This document shows positions 1 to 12,768 of a stretch of 64,000 nt of DNA, piece after piece (within the stretch, counting starts at the first letter, position 1; every line of letters starts with the position of its first letter). The translations under genes were made by a program, and so were the position numbers. Source of the stretch: Scortum barcoo (lineage: Eukaryota; Chordata; Actinopteri; Centrarchiformes; Terapontidae); the NCBI GenBank assembly GCA_023238725.1, contig CM041534.1:23434303-23498302 (forward strand). The letters are read 5' to 3'. The notes beneath the pieces were generated by a model. It was not told the DNA's origin and searched no databases. It saw only the letters and a program-made list of their open reading frames with translations.

Positions 1-566
1 TCTAGAGGTTGTTATTGGTGTAAGTTGATGTACAGCTGTGTTTATGTCATGGACACTTATCTTTGGCCATTTTGAAGCTCTAGCACATTGATGCCTTCAG
101 TTCTTATCCCGTCTACAGCGCTCTGATTGGCTCAGTTGTTTTTCCAGCTGGGGAAATAACCGTTAATGAGCACAACACCAGACCTGTTTGATTCACTAAA
201 AGAATCAGAGATGTATTCAGCGATTCATAAGGCTGGAATCAGACCAAAAGAGCTTCAAACCAACAGTGAATTGAACTGATCGAATTGAAGTGCCGGTATT
301 TATCACAATAAAGGGACGGTTTAGTTTCTGGACAACAATGGAGCTCCATTTTGCAGAACAAAAGCTATATCAAGAACATTAATTAATCGTTGGTTTGGAT
401 ACTAAAAGCTAAAATGCCTCTTCTGTTTTTTTGTTTTTGTTTTTTTGTAACTGACCAGCTGTGGTTTGCTGTCTGCACGAAGCACTGCACAAAGTTCAGA
501 AAATAAACGGTAATAAGATCTACAGTTGATTTTGGACACTGTTAAGTGTCAGTATTAAGTAGAGCT
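1..566. other. non-coding sequence, no gene seen
   Basis: No conserved coding frame, splice-flanked exon or RNA gene was recognised. A T-rich stretch lies at about 424-446. The segment is left of the LINE and is probably intron or flank of the minus-strand doc2b-like gene, which is an inference. Confidence 0.4.
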
Positions 567-2540
567 GCTGAAAAATGGAAATGATGCGAGCTTCTACGCC
601 CGCTTTGATGATCCGAACACCTCCCCCAGCACCAGATTCATCCCCCACCAGGAGAAGAGCCCCCTCAGGGTGACCGCAGCAGAGGTGAGGAGGACCCTCC
701 AGAGGATTAATCCACGCAAAGCTGCTGGTCCCGATAACATCTCCGGGCGGGTGCTCAAGGGCTGTGCATACCAGCTCACCGAGGTGCTGACGGACATCTT
801 CAACACCTCTCTCCAACAGGCGGCGGTCCCCACCTGCCTGAAGACTGCCACGATCATCCCCATCCCCAAAACGTCCACAGTGACAGGCCTGAATGACTAT
901 CGGCCGGTAGCCCTCACCCCGATAGTCATGAAGTGCTTCGAGAGACTGGTCATGGCCCACATCAAGGACTGCGTCGACGTCACTGTGGACCCGCACCAGT
1001 ATGCATATAGGAAGAACAGATCCACAGAGGACGCCATTTCTTCTGTGGTCCACACAGCCCTCACCCACTTAGAGAACAAAGACTCTTATGTCCGCCTGCT
1101 CTTTGTGGATTTCACCTCTGCGTTCAATACAATTATACCGCAGACCCTGGTCCAGAAACTCACAACACTCGGACTGAGCTCCACCCTGTGTAACTGGGTT
1201 CTGGACTTTCTGACAGACAGACCGCAGTCTGTGAGGATCCACGACGTCTCCTCCTCCTCCATCAGCCTCAGCACCGGCTCCCCCCAAGGGCTGTGTGCTG
1301 AGCCCCCTCCTGCTTCACCCTGCTCACACACGACTGCTCAGCGATACATCCGAGCTGTCTGATCGTGAAGTTCGCGGATGACACAGCTGTGGTGGGACGG
1401 ATCGCTAACAACGACGAGTCCGACTACAGGCAGGAGGTGGAACACCTGGAGGGTTGGTGCAGACAAAACAACCTCTGCATCAACGTGAAGAAGACCAAGG
1501 AGATGATCGTGGACTTCAGAAGGGGCAGACACCTCCCCTCTCCCCTGTACATCGGAGGGACTGCGGTGGAAGTGGTCTCCAGCTTCAGGTACCTGGGCGT
1601 ACACATCTCTGACGACCTCACCTGGAGCAAGAACACTTCCTGTCTCATTAGGAAGGCACATCAGTGTCTCTACTTCCTCAGGAGGCTGAGGCGCGCCGGG
1701 CTGGGGAGCTCAGTCCTGACCTCCTTCTACAGATGTGTGGTGGAGAGCGTCCTGTCCTCCTGCATCATCGTGTGGCACGGCAGCTGCTCGGCGGCAGAGA
1801 AGAAGGCTCTGCAGAGGGTGGTGAAGGCTGCACAGAGGACTGTGGGACGCAGTCTATCCACCACCATGGACATCTACACCTCCAGATGCAGGAAACGGGC
1901 CTCCTGCATCATGAAGGACCCCACTCACCGCACACGCACTGTTTGTCCCCCTCCCCTCAGGCAGGAGGCTGCGGAGCATTAAGAGCAGGACCACCAGACT
2001 GAGGAACAGCTTCTTCCCTGGAAGCTGTGAGACTGTTGAACTCTGGAGGACTCCTGTAGCCCCCTGCTGCCCCACCACACACACACTCCCCCTCTTCTGA
2101 CAGCCACCCAAAGACAATACACATCTGCACACTGCAACACCTGCACAGAATGCAGTTGCTTTTGTTTTGCACTACAGACACTTTAAAATCTTCTTTTGCA
2201 CACTACTACCTCAAGAGATATTGACTGTTGTATGTTTGTCATATGTGCATATGACTTGTACATTGTCAGTATCTCTTTTTTTTCACTGCAGCTAATCCTA
2301 TTTATTCTGTTATTCTGTTATTCTGTTTATTTATAGTCATCCACTCATTTTGCACTACCTCATTTTTGCTTTTTCTATCTTGTTTATTTTATTTTGTAAT
2401 ATTATACTTTTTTTATACTATTGTACTTTTTATACTTATTCTATTTGGGCTTGCACCGGGACCAGGGTAGCTAATCTCGTTCCATCCCATGTTTAACTTG
2501 TGTTGGAATGACAATAAAGAATCCTTGAATCCTTGAATCC
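567..2540 (+). mobile_element. 5'-truncated L2-like non-LTR retrotransposon (LINE)
   Basis: The segment begins inside the linker before the reverse transcriptase, runs through the RT domain, and ends with a 3' UTR closing on 'tgacaataaagaatcc' followed by tandem 'ttgaatcc' units (about 2522-2539). A short tandem 3' repeat without a long poly(A) is usual for the CR1/L2 group. The endonuclease half of ORF2 is missing, as expected for 5' truncation during target-primed reverse transcription. The L2/Maui-like assignment rests on the RT sequence style and tail and was not tested against a repeat library; Rex1 or another CR1-group clade is the alternative. Plus-strand orientation is clear. Confidence 0.85.
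670..2040 (+). pseudogene. reverse transcriptase remnant of the L2-like LINE, frameshifted
   Basis: In life this protein would copy LINE RNA into DNA at a nicked target. The frame from 670 reads RT blocks in order: a KAAGPDNISG motif, NDYRPVALTPIVMKCFERLV, and FVDFTSAFNTI. It then reaches STGSPQG and loses frame at about 1285-1365. The catalytic FADD box (1371-1382) and the following RYLGVHISDDLTWSKNT block lie in a second frame to about 1900. Another shift leads to the C-terminal SIKSRTTRLRN-like block near 1975-2010. At least two indels therefore separate the conserved blocks, so no active protein can be made. It has no relation to the host genes around it. Confidence 0.85.
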
Positions 2541-2758
2541 TAAAGGGTCCTCAGCAGACTGATGCTTTGATCGTAAAACAGCCGGCTACAAATCTATAGC
2601 ACCATATACACCATGATGGTCATGTATGATGAAATGATACGTCCAAACACCACCACATCCTCTGCGTGTGTGTGAATGGGTGTGCATCGACCAAGGAAGC
2701 ACAACTCCCCATCACTCCTCAAAGAAAAGAAGCCATCAAATGGGATGAGTCTGTCTCT

Positions 2759-2934
2759 CAAGGCCGCGGTTATAAGATGTGAAATTGCTCCTTCAGAAAG
2801 GCCCTCATGTTGGAAAAGCAATAGCCCTCCTCAGGTGCGATCCTCAGGCAAAATTAAAGTGTACGAGTGTCCTTCAGGCTGATTATTTGATTGGCCCTTG
2901 CACATCTAACTTTGGCTTCAGATAATTGGACAAT
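2759..2934. repeat. non-coding element, copy A of a diverged pair
   Basis: By eye this aligns with 3510-3680 over its whole length. Shared blocks in the same order include 'caaggccg..gttata.aatgt', 'aaattaaag', 'tttgattggcccttg' and 'attgga'. Identity looks like roughly two thirds, with small indels. No open frame is conserved between copies, and no transposon termini or poly(A) tail were seen. It may be a duplicated regulatory element or an old repeat family. Confidence 0.55.
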
Positions 2935-3509
2935 CTTCGAAAACGCTGTCTCACTGGGCATTTTGAAGCCAGTGACTCTGTCTGAGGTGGAATGCCATGA
3001 TTATATAAAAAATATAAATAAAAAAAAAAAGTAGTAATTCTTTGCATTCAAAGTCTGTCTGGATAAGGGTTAGCTAATACAAAATGGAGACATACTTGTG
3101 ATTATCCTTCACTTGCAAAACACTCCTTTCACTCTCATGGCTCTGCTGAGCTGTCATTATCAAGCTAAATAAGCTTATCTTGTTGATCAGCGAAACATTT
3201 CCAAGGTTTATTGCAGGATTACTTCCAGATTAAAATTCCATTTCTTGCATCAATTATTCAGGTGAAGCCTCCCCTGAAACAGAACTGATGATGCCCGAAA
3301 AGAAAAAAGGTTAATAAAAGGTTTCATAGTCTCTCTGACCCCCCAGACTGGCCTTGACCAAAAGCATCATCTGCGTCAACAACTGAATTGACTGACTGAA
3401 CAATGAAATGAGCCTTGCTGAATAGCAAGGCTAAACATCTTGATTTTTTTTCCTTTCAAGCCTTCCACACAGCTGAGCGACCTGAAAACAGCAGGCTGGG
3501 TTTCCTTTT

Positions 3510-3680
3510 CAAGGCCGATGTTATAAAATGTAAATCAGTCCCTTTCATCGCTTGTTTCCTATGAAAAAAAGCCATATTACAGTATGACATTCGGGGCAAA
3601 TTAAAGCATAAGAGCGCCCTTCCCTCTGATCGTTTGATTGGCCCTTGACCCCTTTTTTCCAAGGGTGATGATTGGACTTT
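3510..3680. repeat. non-coding element, copy B of a diverged pair
   Basis: Partner of 2759-2934, in the same orientation about 750 bp away. It keeps 'tttgattggccctt' exactly and the flanking blocks in order, but differs in the centre (about 3545-3590). Two separated copies with long-diverged sequence point to an old local duplication or to two insertions of one repeat. Confidence 0.55.
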
Positions 3681-6600
3681 GCTCTGCCCAGTTTGCATGC
3701 TCATCCCCTGCAATTCCCTGAAGAAATGCATTTCCTCTTGTCCCCCCTCCATGCACACCGCTGCCGCCTCAATATCCACCAACACTCTTTTCATCTCTTC
3801 AGTAAACTGAAATCAGGAGCAGAGAAATCAAAGCACTTTCAATCTTTCCAAATCTCAAACACGGCAGGAATGCTCGGTGTGAGCCGCTAAATTAATGGCG
3901 TATTCAGGTTGGATTAACGATTGTGAGTAGTGGAAATATAACATCTGAAAGCAACCTGAGCTGAGGTTTTTTAATGTGACAACCACAACGACTGCAGGAG
4001 GAAATCTGCAATTTCTGAGAGCGATAACAAGTTTGGAAGCCTGGAAGCTGCAGATGGTTACGAGAGATTGTGACTCATTCAGCACAACAAAAGGGATCAA
4101 AGGGATTTGTTCCTCTGTTAAACTTGAAAAAAGTCTGTTTTATAAAAGGAGGGTTAACAGCGCCAAGTCCCCACATTGTTCCCTGTGATAGTCAGCGCCA
4201 TATCTGTCATTTTGCATATCTGTTCACTCAGCAGTTGGTTTCTATTAATCCCCATGTGGTATGAAAATTAAATGGTGGACTCGACAAAACAACAATAACA
4301 ACAGGTTGTACTGTTCAAGAACTGCGTCATGCTTTCAAATATAGTCAGATCCACCATTTATAGCTAAAGAGGTGACATTTGTGTGTTCAAAAAGGTTCAA
4401 TATCACCACACTGCCGTATATAACAATATCAGACTGGCAGATCTTATATCTGGAGGAGTAAACAAACACTTTAAGAGTTAACAGAGCATCGATCTCGACT
4501 GAATCACCTGGTTTGCAATGAACTCCTGCTCAGGTCACAGTTTTAAGACACTTGATTGTACCAGAGTTTGAAGGTCTCTGCCTGCTCAGACTTGGCAGTC
4601 TACCATCACTGATGGCTCGAGACAGCCTCCTCTGGAGAAATCATAAAGTTAATTAGTTATCTAAATTCATAACCCAGAGAAATGGTGTTCCTTTTTACCT
4701 GGAACGTTCCATTAAGTAGCCGGGGTGCCGCCGGAGAAGGAAATAAAATATAAATCATTTTTGATGAGTGAAGAAGGAGGTTTTCTTGTAATAACTAGTG
4801 TTTCATAATTATGGGTAAATTATGTCATGAGACTCTTGGCCACGCTATTGGCAATGCTCAGAGAATATTGAACAGATAAAATTTGGACCATATGTTTGAC
4901 CATATTTTTTAATCTTGAACTAAGTCAGACCTTCATTGTGTAAAATTTATGACATTAAGACAAACTGTCATGTTCACCACAGGACTGATTTATCTGTACT
5001 TTTGTCTGGATCCACTTGTTTGGATAAACTCATTGAAGGTCGCTTTGGCAAAATGTAATGAAATGAAATGAGCAAAATTATTAATCTCATTTAAAGAAAC
5101 AAACATATAAAGGTAGTTAGTTAAACCAGAGAGTACAAGTCTTCTAAAGCTACTGCTAGTTGATTTATCCCACACTCCAGCAGAACTGAAGACTTTTATT
5201 CTGGTTGGGTCTTGCCTTGTTCTGCAAAACTGGGATCCCAACCAGGTTTTTCTTCAGCTTGTTAAAGGACCTGGAGCTGTAGTAAGTAATTGATGGTATA
5301 TTTCCTGCAGGCTTCGCCCTCTAAGGTTATCGCTAGTGGGATAAGGGTGAAACAGGATGTTGTTGATGCTCTGCTGGGTCTGTCCGGTACCCACAAGCAC
5401 AAAAACACACAGACCTCATGTCAAACAATAACCAGTCCACACTTCCCACCACAGTACAGTAATCATGTGCCCACAAAGACGGCTCAATACCCGATATTCA
5501 CCACGAGGCAATGAAACTGGGAAACAAGATAAAACCTACCTCTGTTTGACAATACTTACAGACGGAAAGCGTCCACAGCAGCAGAAAAAAAAATCTCTCC
5601 ATGCGCAGAGAGTGAAGGAGAGCGAACAGTTAAACTCCCCAAATAACAGCCACTCACAAAAACACTCGACACAGTGAGTCAGAAAGACCAGAGACATTCC
5701 TTAAACGAACGAAAGAGCAGGCGAGTCCAAAGATCATTAAAACAGTTATAATTAGAATAATTTCTCTTTTAATCAGACCTCTTAAGGTACGAGTGGAACC
5801 TTTTGCTCTCAGTAATCGTATTTATAGCGTCTTTAATGTTCATGCTATGTGATATCAGAGCATCTCATTGCTCTTTAGTGTATTTTCAGATAAACAGGCC
5901 ATTGGTGCATTATATATGATATGCTACCTAAGTAAGATAAGAACAAATACTAATGTGATCAATACAGAAAATTGCAGATCAACATTTAATATTATCCATG
6001 AATTCACATTTTGGACACGACTACTAACTGTTAGTTTGCTAACGTTATGGCAGATTGACCATATCAGAGGTTTCCACCTATTCTTTGGAGAGGGTCCAAT
6101 CTTATGGCAGCTTCCTCCACATGCTGCCACTCTACCTCTGCAGCAAATACCTTATTCTTTCTTTCACTTCTGTCTTCTTCCATGCCGATGCATTTCACCG
6201 CCATCCTCCCTCCATCCACCATCAAATCACCTCATCCTCCTCACCTGAAGCTTCCTCTCCCATCCCCCCACCTCGTGTTTAAATACCAACACAGATCCTT
6301 TGCTCTGTTGTCATGTGCCTTTTCTTGCTATCTCCTGTCATCTGAACTCTCTTTTTACCTGCCTGTTTTGGACTCTTGGCTGACTCATTGTCCTGTGAGC
6401 CTTTACACCTTATTTTTAAGTATAAATCACTGAATTGTTCCTGTTCACCTGCTTCATGTTAAGCATTACACCTGCTTAAAACCACCAAGCATTGTCTCTT
6501 AGGATATATTAAAGTTACACAACCCATTTATATCTTTATTTAATAGTTTTCTCATTATCAAATACAAATCTTGCAATTATGAGATTTGTATTTTTATTCA

Positions 6601-8620
6601 TTAGATGCAGATATACTTGAAAGATCCTAAATAACAAATTAGGAGCTACAATTCTTAAACAACACTAAGTCAGAGCTAGGAAAGTGAAATTCAAGTCTCA
6701 AATTCAAATAATTGTTTAACCCAACCTCTAATAATGATTTGTTTTTTTTCAAATTCACTGCCTTTTATTCAGTTCAAGCTTCCCCAGTCACACATCCAGC
6801 CACGAGGGATATGAGCGAGGCACGGTGCCACATGGCCTGCGAAGGGAAGAGTGTTTACTGTGAACAGCTTTGGAGGAGGCGTGTGCCTTTCAGTCGCCGC
6901 CCGGGAAACAAAGAACTACCAGATGTGGCCAGATGTGTGTGTGACTTTGGGAATATCAGCTGCAAACATTTGAAATTGATAAATCAATGCAAATATTATT
7001 GAATTAAATCACAGTTTCTTATTCAGTGTTCAGTGAGTGACGACCGGTCCAGCATATCTGCATTTACAGCAAAAAAAACACAACACCTGTTGATGATCTG
7101 AGCTGTTAAAAATCCTCATTTGATAGCACAGAACAGGATTTATTTTAAAAAGCGACCTTGTAAACCTGTTGCTATACCAACCACCAGACAGGAGTTTATG
7201 TTCACTGTTTCTTAACTATACGTCTGAGAGACAAGACGTGTGTGTGCAGTGTGTACTCTGTGAGGAGGTATGCCACGAAAGGAAGCCGGTGTTAGCGTCT
7301 CCCATTGAAAACAGAGGGGAACAAAGCATTTGTGAGTCTTGAGAGTGTAAAGAGGAGGAGACAGAAGGATTACATTATGTTAGCCAGCAGGAGTCTGTGG
7401 TCAGATACTGTGTTGTGTAAGCCAGCAGGAAAACACCTGCTGAGTGCTTCTGCAGGCTGCACCAGATTTCCACCACAGATACACGACTTCTATTTTCTTG
7501 CATGCATGTCATCTCTAAAAGAAAGTTATTGTGAGCGTGTGTTTGTATTTGCATGTTTGTACACAGACATATGATGTGATTTTAAGCATCGTAACGCCAA
7601 AAGCAGAATAAATAAAAGGATAGTGTTTTGTACATTCACCATCCAGGTTGTTGTTGCAGTTTGATTTAAGGATGCAAAAGCAGCAGTTTGGTTTATCAGA
7701 TCATCCTCTGAGTGTTCGGCTCATCATAAGCCCCTAAAAACCTGGCGGCTGGAGGACAAAAAGGGCGGGGTGAAAGGATGGGGACATGACTCATGATTAC
7801 TGATGGGTTTTTTTTCGTCTCACTTGTAATAAATGAAGCCATGGGAGGGCTTTTTATTGGCAGGAAGCAGGCGACAGAGAGGCTGCGTGGACGGTGTGGA
7901 AGAAAAGCGAATACATAATGGATTTTCTTATTCTGACAGTCTGGGTGTGGGAGCCAATTACAGCGAGCCTTCGGGATTAATTGGAAATGACCAGTTGGGC
8001 TAAATGTAAAAAGTGCTTTGGCACATGAAAAATGAGCGCGAGCGACAAAATGTATGCAGGGGCTCATTAGGATGTTCGGCATTTCAATTCCAATTAATAG
8101 CACAATTCATCTTCCAGAAAGTGAGAAATCAGGAGGGGATTTGAGAAGCAAAAGATTATTCTTTCACTGCCAACATGAGAGAGAAGTTAACCTCTCGCTG
8201 CTTTTATCCTCTGGACTCGTTTTGGGCGTGATGTCTGACTTGTGCCGCCGGTTTCGCCGAGCCTCCGCAGCAAAGACGGAGCCATCAGCGCCGCACCTTA
8301 TTGAATCTGCAGTGAGCAGGCAGCATCCGCCACAAGATATGATCTCTGACAACATGTAGAGATCAGCGGCGGATACCCCGACAGACCCGAGCCTCACATC
8401 CTGTGCCGGAGCTGCATCTGTGCCACAAAACTCACTGCTGCAAGTCATTAATCCCTTACTCACTGTTTTGTGTATTTAGCATTTAGACAAGGAAGAAAAG
8501 TAAAATGATAAATTCAGATGATGTTTTTACAAATGTTTTAATCCTCAAATGCTCATATGGCTATTGAATAATTATACTGGCTGCAAATTCCTAATGGATC
8601 TCTTGGGAATTGAATCGATT
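3681..8620. other. non-coding sequence, no gene recognised
   Basis: Several open frames of 60-130 codons occur but none has recognisable domain content, compositional bias or splice context. Sequence at about 7836-8130 looks like a conserved non-coding element (homeodomain-type TAATTG/CAATTA cores, little repetition). This cannot be confirmed without comparing other species. Confidence 0.4.
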
Positions 8621-8624
8621 CAAA

Positions 8625-8745
8625 TCAAACTTTTCTTTATTTAACCTTTATTTAAACAGGTGATCTCATTAAGACATTATCAAGAGAAACCTAGATTGAT
8701 TCTTGGGTCTTTCAAATTCAAGTGCTGGGGACAAATTTCACAGAA
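8625..8745. repeat. interspersed repeat fragment ('tttatttaacctttatttaa' type)
   Basis: The string 'tttctttatttaacctttatttaaacagg' (8632-8660) followed by 'gatctcattaagac' resembles a repeat end common in teleost genomes. The fragment is short and its class (DNA transposon or LINE 3' end) was not determined. Confidence 0.35.
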
Positions 8746-9087
8746 AAATGCATTATTAAGTTCTGCTGAACCCAATAAGAGGCTCAGTTAGACAACCAAG
8801 TAGCTATCTTCCAAATATAGTCATTTTAGTATTAAATTATTTCTTATTGTTTTCCAGGAAAGTGTTACTGAGCTGAGGTGTAGATGGACCTGATAGCCCG
8901 TCTGGTAATATTCATCGTATTTGCAGTACAATACATTTCTTGCATAATATTACGCACTGTCAGCATTAGTATACACAGTGGGTGAAAGCTAAGACCGGTT
9001 TGAATAATGAGTGATGAAGAATTCCAATAGCTTTGAGTGATTAATGAGGGGTGGATCAATACAGTCAGATACCAAACACTTGTTGAG

Positions 9088-9169
9088 CACACACACACAC
9101 ACACACACACTGAAAAGCATGTGTGAGTGGGCTATTTCTAATGGTTTAGACACACACACACACACACAC
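9088..9169. repeat. two (CA)n microsatellites
   Basis: A (CA)n run at 9088-9110 and a second at 9150-9169, separated by 39 bp of unique sequence. Confidence 0.9.
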
Positions 9170-9170
9170 G

Positions 9171-11056
9171 TCCTCGAGCTCCCCAGGGTGAGAGGAGACA
9201 AGTGATGTGGATGAGGAAGTCATTCTCAATCAGGGGGAGCAGTCAGAGGGAAGCAGATGAGGATGAGAGTGAAGGCAGCGCTGCGAGAGAGGAAGAACAG
9301 AGTGCTCGCTCATGTACAAACGCCAACAGGTAAATGTGTTTTTCAAAATAAGAGGCCGACGGGCACACTGGACCTGACAAGAAATGTAAAAAAAGATGTT
9401 GAAAATCCTTTGTTGAGCTTTAAATCCCCCCCAGTGTACGAGTAGATGCACAGTTTTAGTTTTGACATTGTTTCTTAGGACAAACTATGATTTAAACTAA
9501 GAACCAGCAGGTTTAAAAAAGCTCGGCCTTGTGTCTGTAATGATTAATGCAGTGCATGTTCACAATAAGCTGGTTGGCTGATTGGCCTGCGGTGTTGCTG
9601 CTCGCTCATCACACTCCACACTGCACTTCCTTCAGCAACACACCCGCCGAGTGTCAAGTCGATCGCATGAACGATCTCAAAGATAATCGAAGGAAAGATG
9701 GACGGACAGACAGACTTTCCTTTTATAGTTAGACGGACTCATATGGGTGGAGCTGGGTGGAAGCGGACATTATAAATGTCTTTTCTGCACATGCTGGTTG
9801 TTTGAGAGCCATTATGGCAAGCAACACCTCTAGTGAGAACAGAAAGTTTCTTCTTAGTACTTTTTAGGTTTATTTTTTGACAAATGACCAAATTACACCG
9901 CAAACACTGGAAGAAGAGACAGAATCTGAACAGGACGAGTACCTGTGAGCTCTGTTCGCTGCTGTTTGCTAATTAGCGCTAAAGTACAGCTGAGGATGAT
10001 GGGAACACTGTTAGCTTTACACAAAGTGTAAAAATTACATGACAAATTAAATTTTACCTAATGAGAGCACACAAAGAAAAGTTATTACAACTCAAATCCT
10101 GAGGAAATGTAAATGTCTGTCTCAGATTTAATGGAGAGTAATCTGATATTTGTTGAGATATTTCACTCAAACGTTCACCTCATGGTGGCGCTAAAGTTCA
10201 TGAGTGTCATAAGGACGTATCATCTGGGCGCCATGAACATCTGTATAACATGTTGAGCCAGTCTGTCTTGTAAATGTCAACATATTTCATTGAAACAGCA
10301 GGAAAGTTTGTCCTGTGGTGCTCAAAAGAAAGTCAGGGGATCTATCGCATCGTAGCTTTCCATCCAAAGGATAAAATATGTTTTCATATGTTTTCCGTGA
10401 GGCTGAACTGATTTTTAAAACACACTAACCACTGTGTGACTCTTCCTGGCGTTGTGTGTTTCTTCTGTGAGGGTTGATCAGATTTCCACGGCGGAGTCGA
10501 GGTTGTTTTTTTTTTTACCTGAGAGGGCATCCTGATGCCTGAGGGGATGTAAACATGACATCCTGGGTTTGTCTGTGGCTCAGGACCTCACTCCATCATG
10601 CCCTCCTCCTCCTGCTCCTCTTACTCCTCTGTCTCTGTCTCATAATGTTCCTTGTCTCTCCACGCTGTGAACTATCACCCAAAAAAAAAAACTAAAATGC
10701 CATGCACACAGAGGAAAGAAAAAAAAAATCTCAAAACTCAGTGAGGCTCGACCAAGAGCAGATTGGGTATAGATTGTGAAATGTGTAGTTTCTGCCTAAA
10801 AAATCCACCCACCCAAAGCGCATCGACCATAAACGTTGCACCCGTAATGATGGAAAACGCGGCCTGTTGTGAGATGGCACATTCATTGATAAAAATAAAA
10901 AAAGCCATGAAATAAACAAAGCACAGGAGCGACAATACAAGCGAGACGAGGCCGCGGCACAAGACACTCTCAGACGCATGAACCCTGGGAGAGCGTTTAG
11001 AGGCTGGGCTTCATCACGGAGTGCACTCAAGCAAGACGAGTCAGCTGCACACTGTG
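9171..11056. other. non-coding sequence, no gene recognised
   Basis: Only chance open frames are present. Short homopolymers (T run at about 10506-10517, A run at about 10681-10690) are the only structures noted before the tandem duplication starts. Confidence 0.4.
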
Positions 11057-12504
11057 AAATGCTCGTTCAGCAAGAGACCGCCTTGATGCTGGAAGATAGC
11101 ATTTGTTCTCCGAGTTGCGCCACATTCCCTCCCCTCTCTGCCTGCATAAATGCACTTTTTATAACAAGGTATCTCCACAAAGGGTTTATAAGTCGCAGCT
11201 AATGGTTTGATTAATGTTTTATCAATAATTTTAACGATACTCCGGGAAACAAAAGGACAAAAGCAAAAGCAGAGTCTGATTATATTCAGTTATTAATATT
11301 ACTATGCTGGTTTCAGGAGATCATTCAGGGGTTGTATGCTAGTCCGGTGTTGTCAGGATGCGAAGGATCAATCCAGCTGACAGTTAAAAGGTAAGTACAT
11401 CCCCAAATCCTGCAAGACCTCTCCCTCCCGGCGTATTTTAAAAAATGCATCAGAAAACTGGACTGAATTGTCAAACCCAAGCACACACATACAGGCTGCC
11501 TCTGAGCAGAAAAATCACCTGTATTAACATCATATACTCACAAAAATCCATGTGATTATATGTAAATGTAGCGTGAAGTTCCTTTTAACTAGAAGAGATG
11601 GATTTATACCTTTGATAAAGTTGGCTGTTATATAGGAAAAATATTCATATTAATGTATAAAATATTTCCATTTTATCCAATTTCTTAATTAAACTCAACA
11701 CTGAATTGCCATTTTCAGTAAAATACAAAGAGATTTTATTCAGATGTGTGGGTCAAAAATTAAATCCACAATATTAAATGGAAAAAGAAAAATCTAAATA
11801 AGGGAAGTCAACATGCTCCTTCATTGAATATGCATTAAACTGGAATAAAATGACTTTCTATGCCAGGCAATCAATCTAACATTCATCAAACAAAGAGGAG
11901 CCCCGGTGTACTCAGGAGTGTTTGCTTTGATTTTAAATGTCATACAGCTCGTGGGTGGCTGCACGTAACCCCACTCGTACCCGAGCCTCCCTTTCGTGAG
12001 GCGGCTCTGTTATCAGGTTTGGTTGAACCTCGAATAAGCCAGCAGACGGGAATATCAGAGGACTTAATGGAAGATTTTTCCCCAATCCTTCAGCTCCTGA
12101 GTCAGAGAAACCGTAAAGAGCATGAGGGCTGGTCGCAGCATAGAAACATCCATCTTCCTACAGATACAGGAAATCATATCACGTCCTCTTCTCTGTGAAA
12201 AATGCAGACTCACACCTTTCATTGTGCATCTATGCTGCTGCCATCAACTGCACTGCACCTTCATGTTGACTGTGCAGCGACACACTTCCTACATTTTAGC
12301 GAGGCGACAAGCTGGACGCGAACAACATTTTCCCGTTCTAATTCAATAAAAAGTGAACACGCCTGCTCCAGCTTGAGTGGAAGCGAAACTGAAGGAGGTC
12401 AAACAGCAGCATGACAGCGTTGAGCTACTTTTGGACGTTATTCTGTGTTCGGTATAAATGCACCTCTGGAGGGATCAAGGGGTAGCTTACTAGAGTAGAT
12501 GAAA

Positions 12505-12685
<181 letters not shown>

Positions 12686-12768
12686 CTTTATTGATCTCCA
12701 AGAGAAATTCACATTTCCAGCAGCATGAAAGGTGAAACAAGGGCATGGAAGAAGTACAGTAAGGATGC
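12686..12768 (-). mobile_element. duplicated 3' end of a Rex1-like LINE
   Basis: Starts 'ctttattgatctccaagag' and matches 13971-14057 apart from 'acttaag' reading 'acaag'. The fragment stops abruptly at the duplication junction, so it was created by the tandem duplication and not by a separate insertion. Confidence 0.85.

Noticed and set aside
1664..2132. Other open frames on both strands within the L2-like LINE
   Set aside because: They are out-of-frame shadows of the reverse transcriptase C-terminus.
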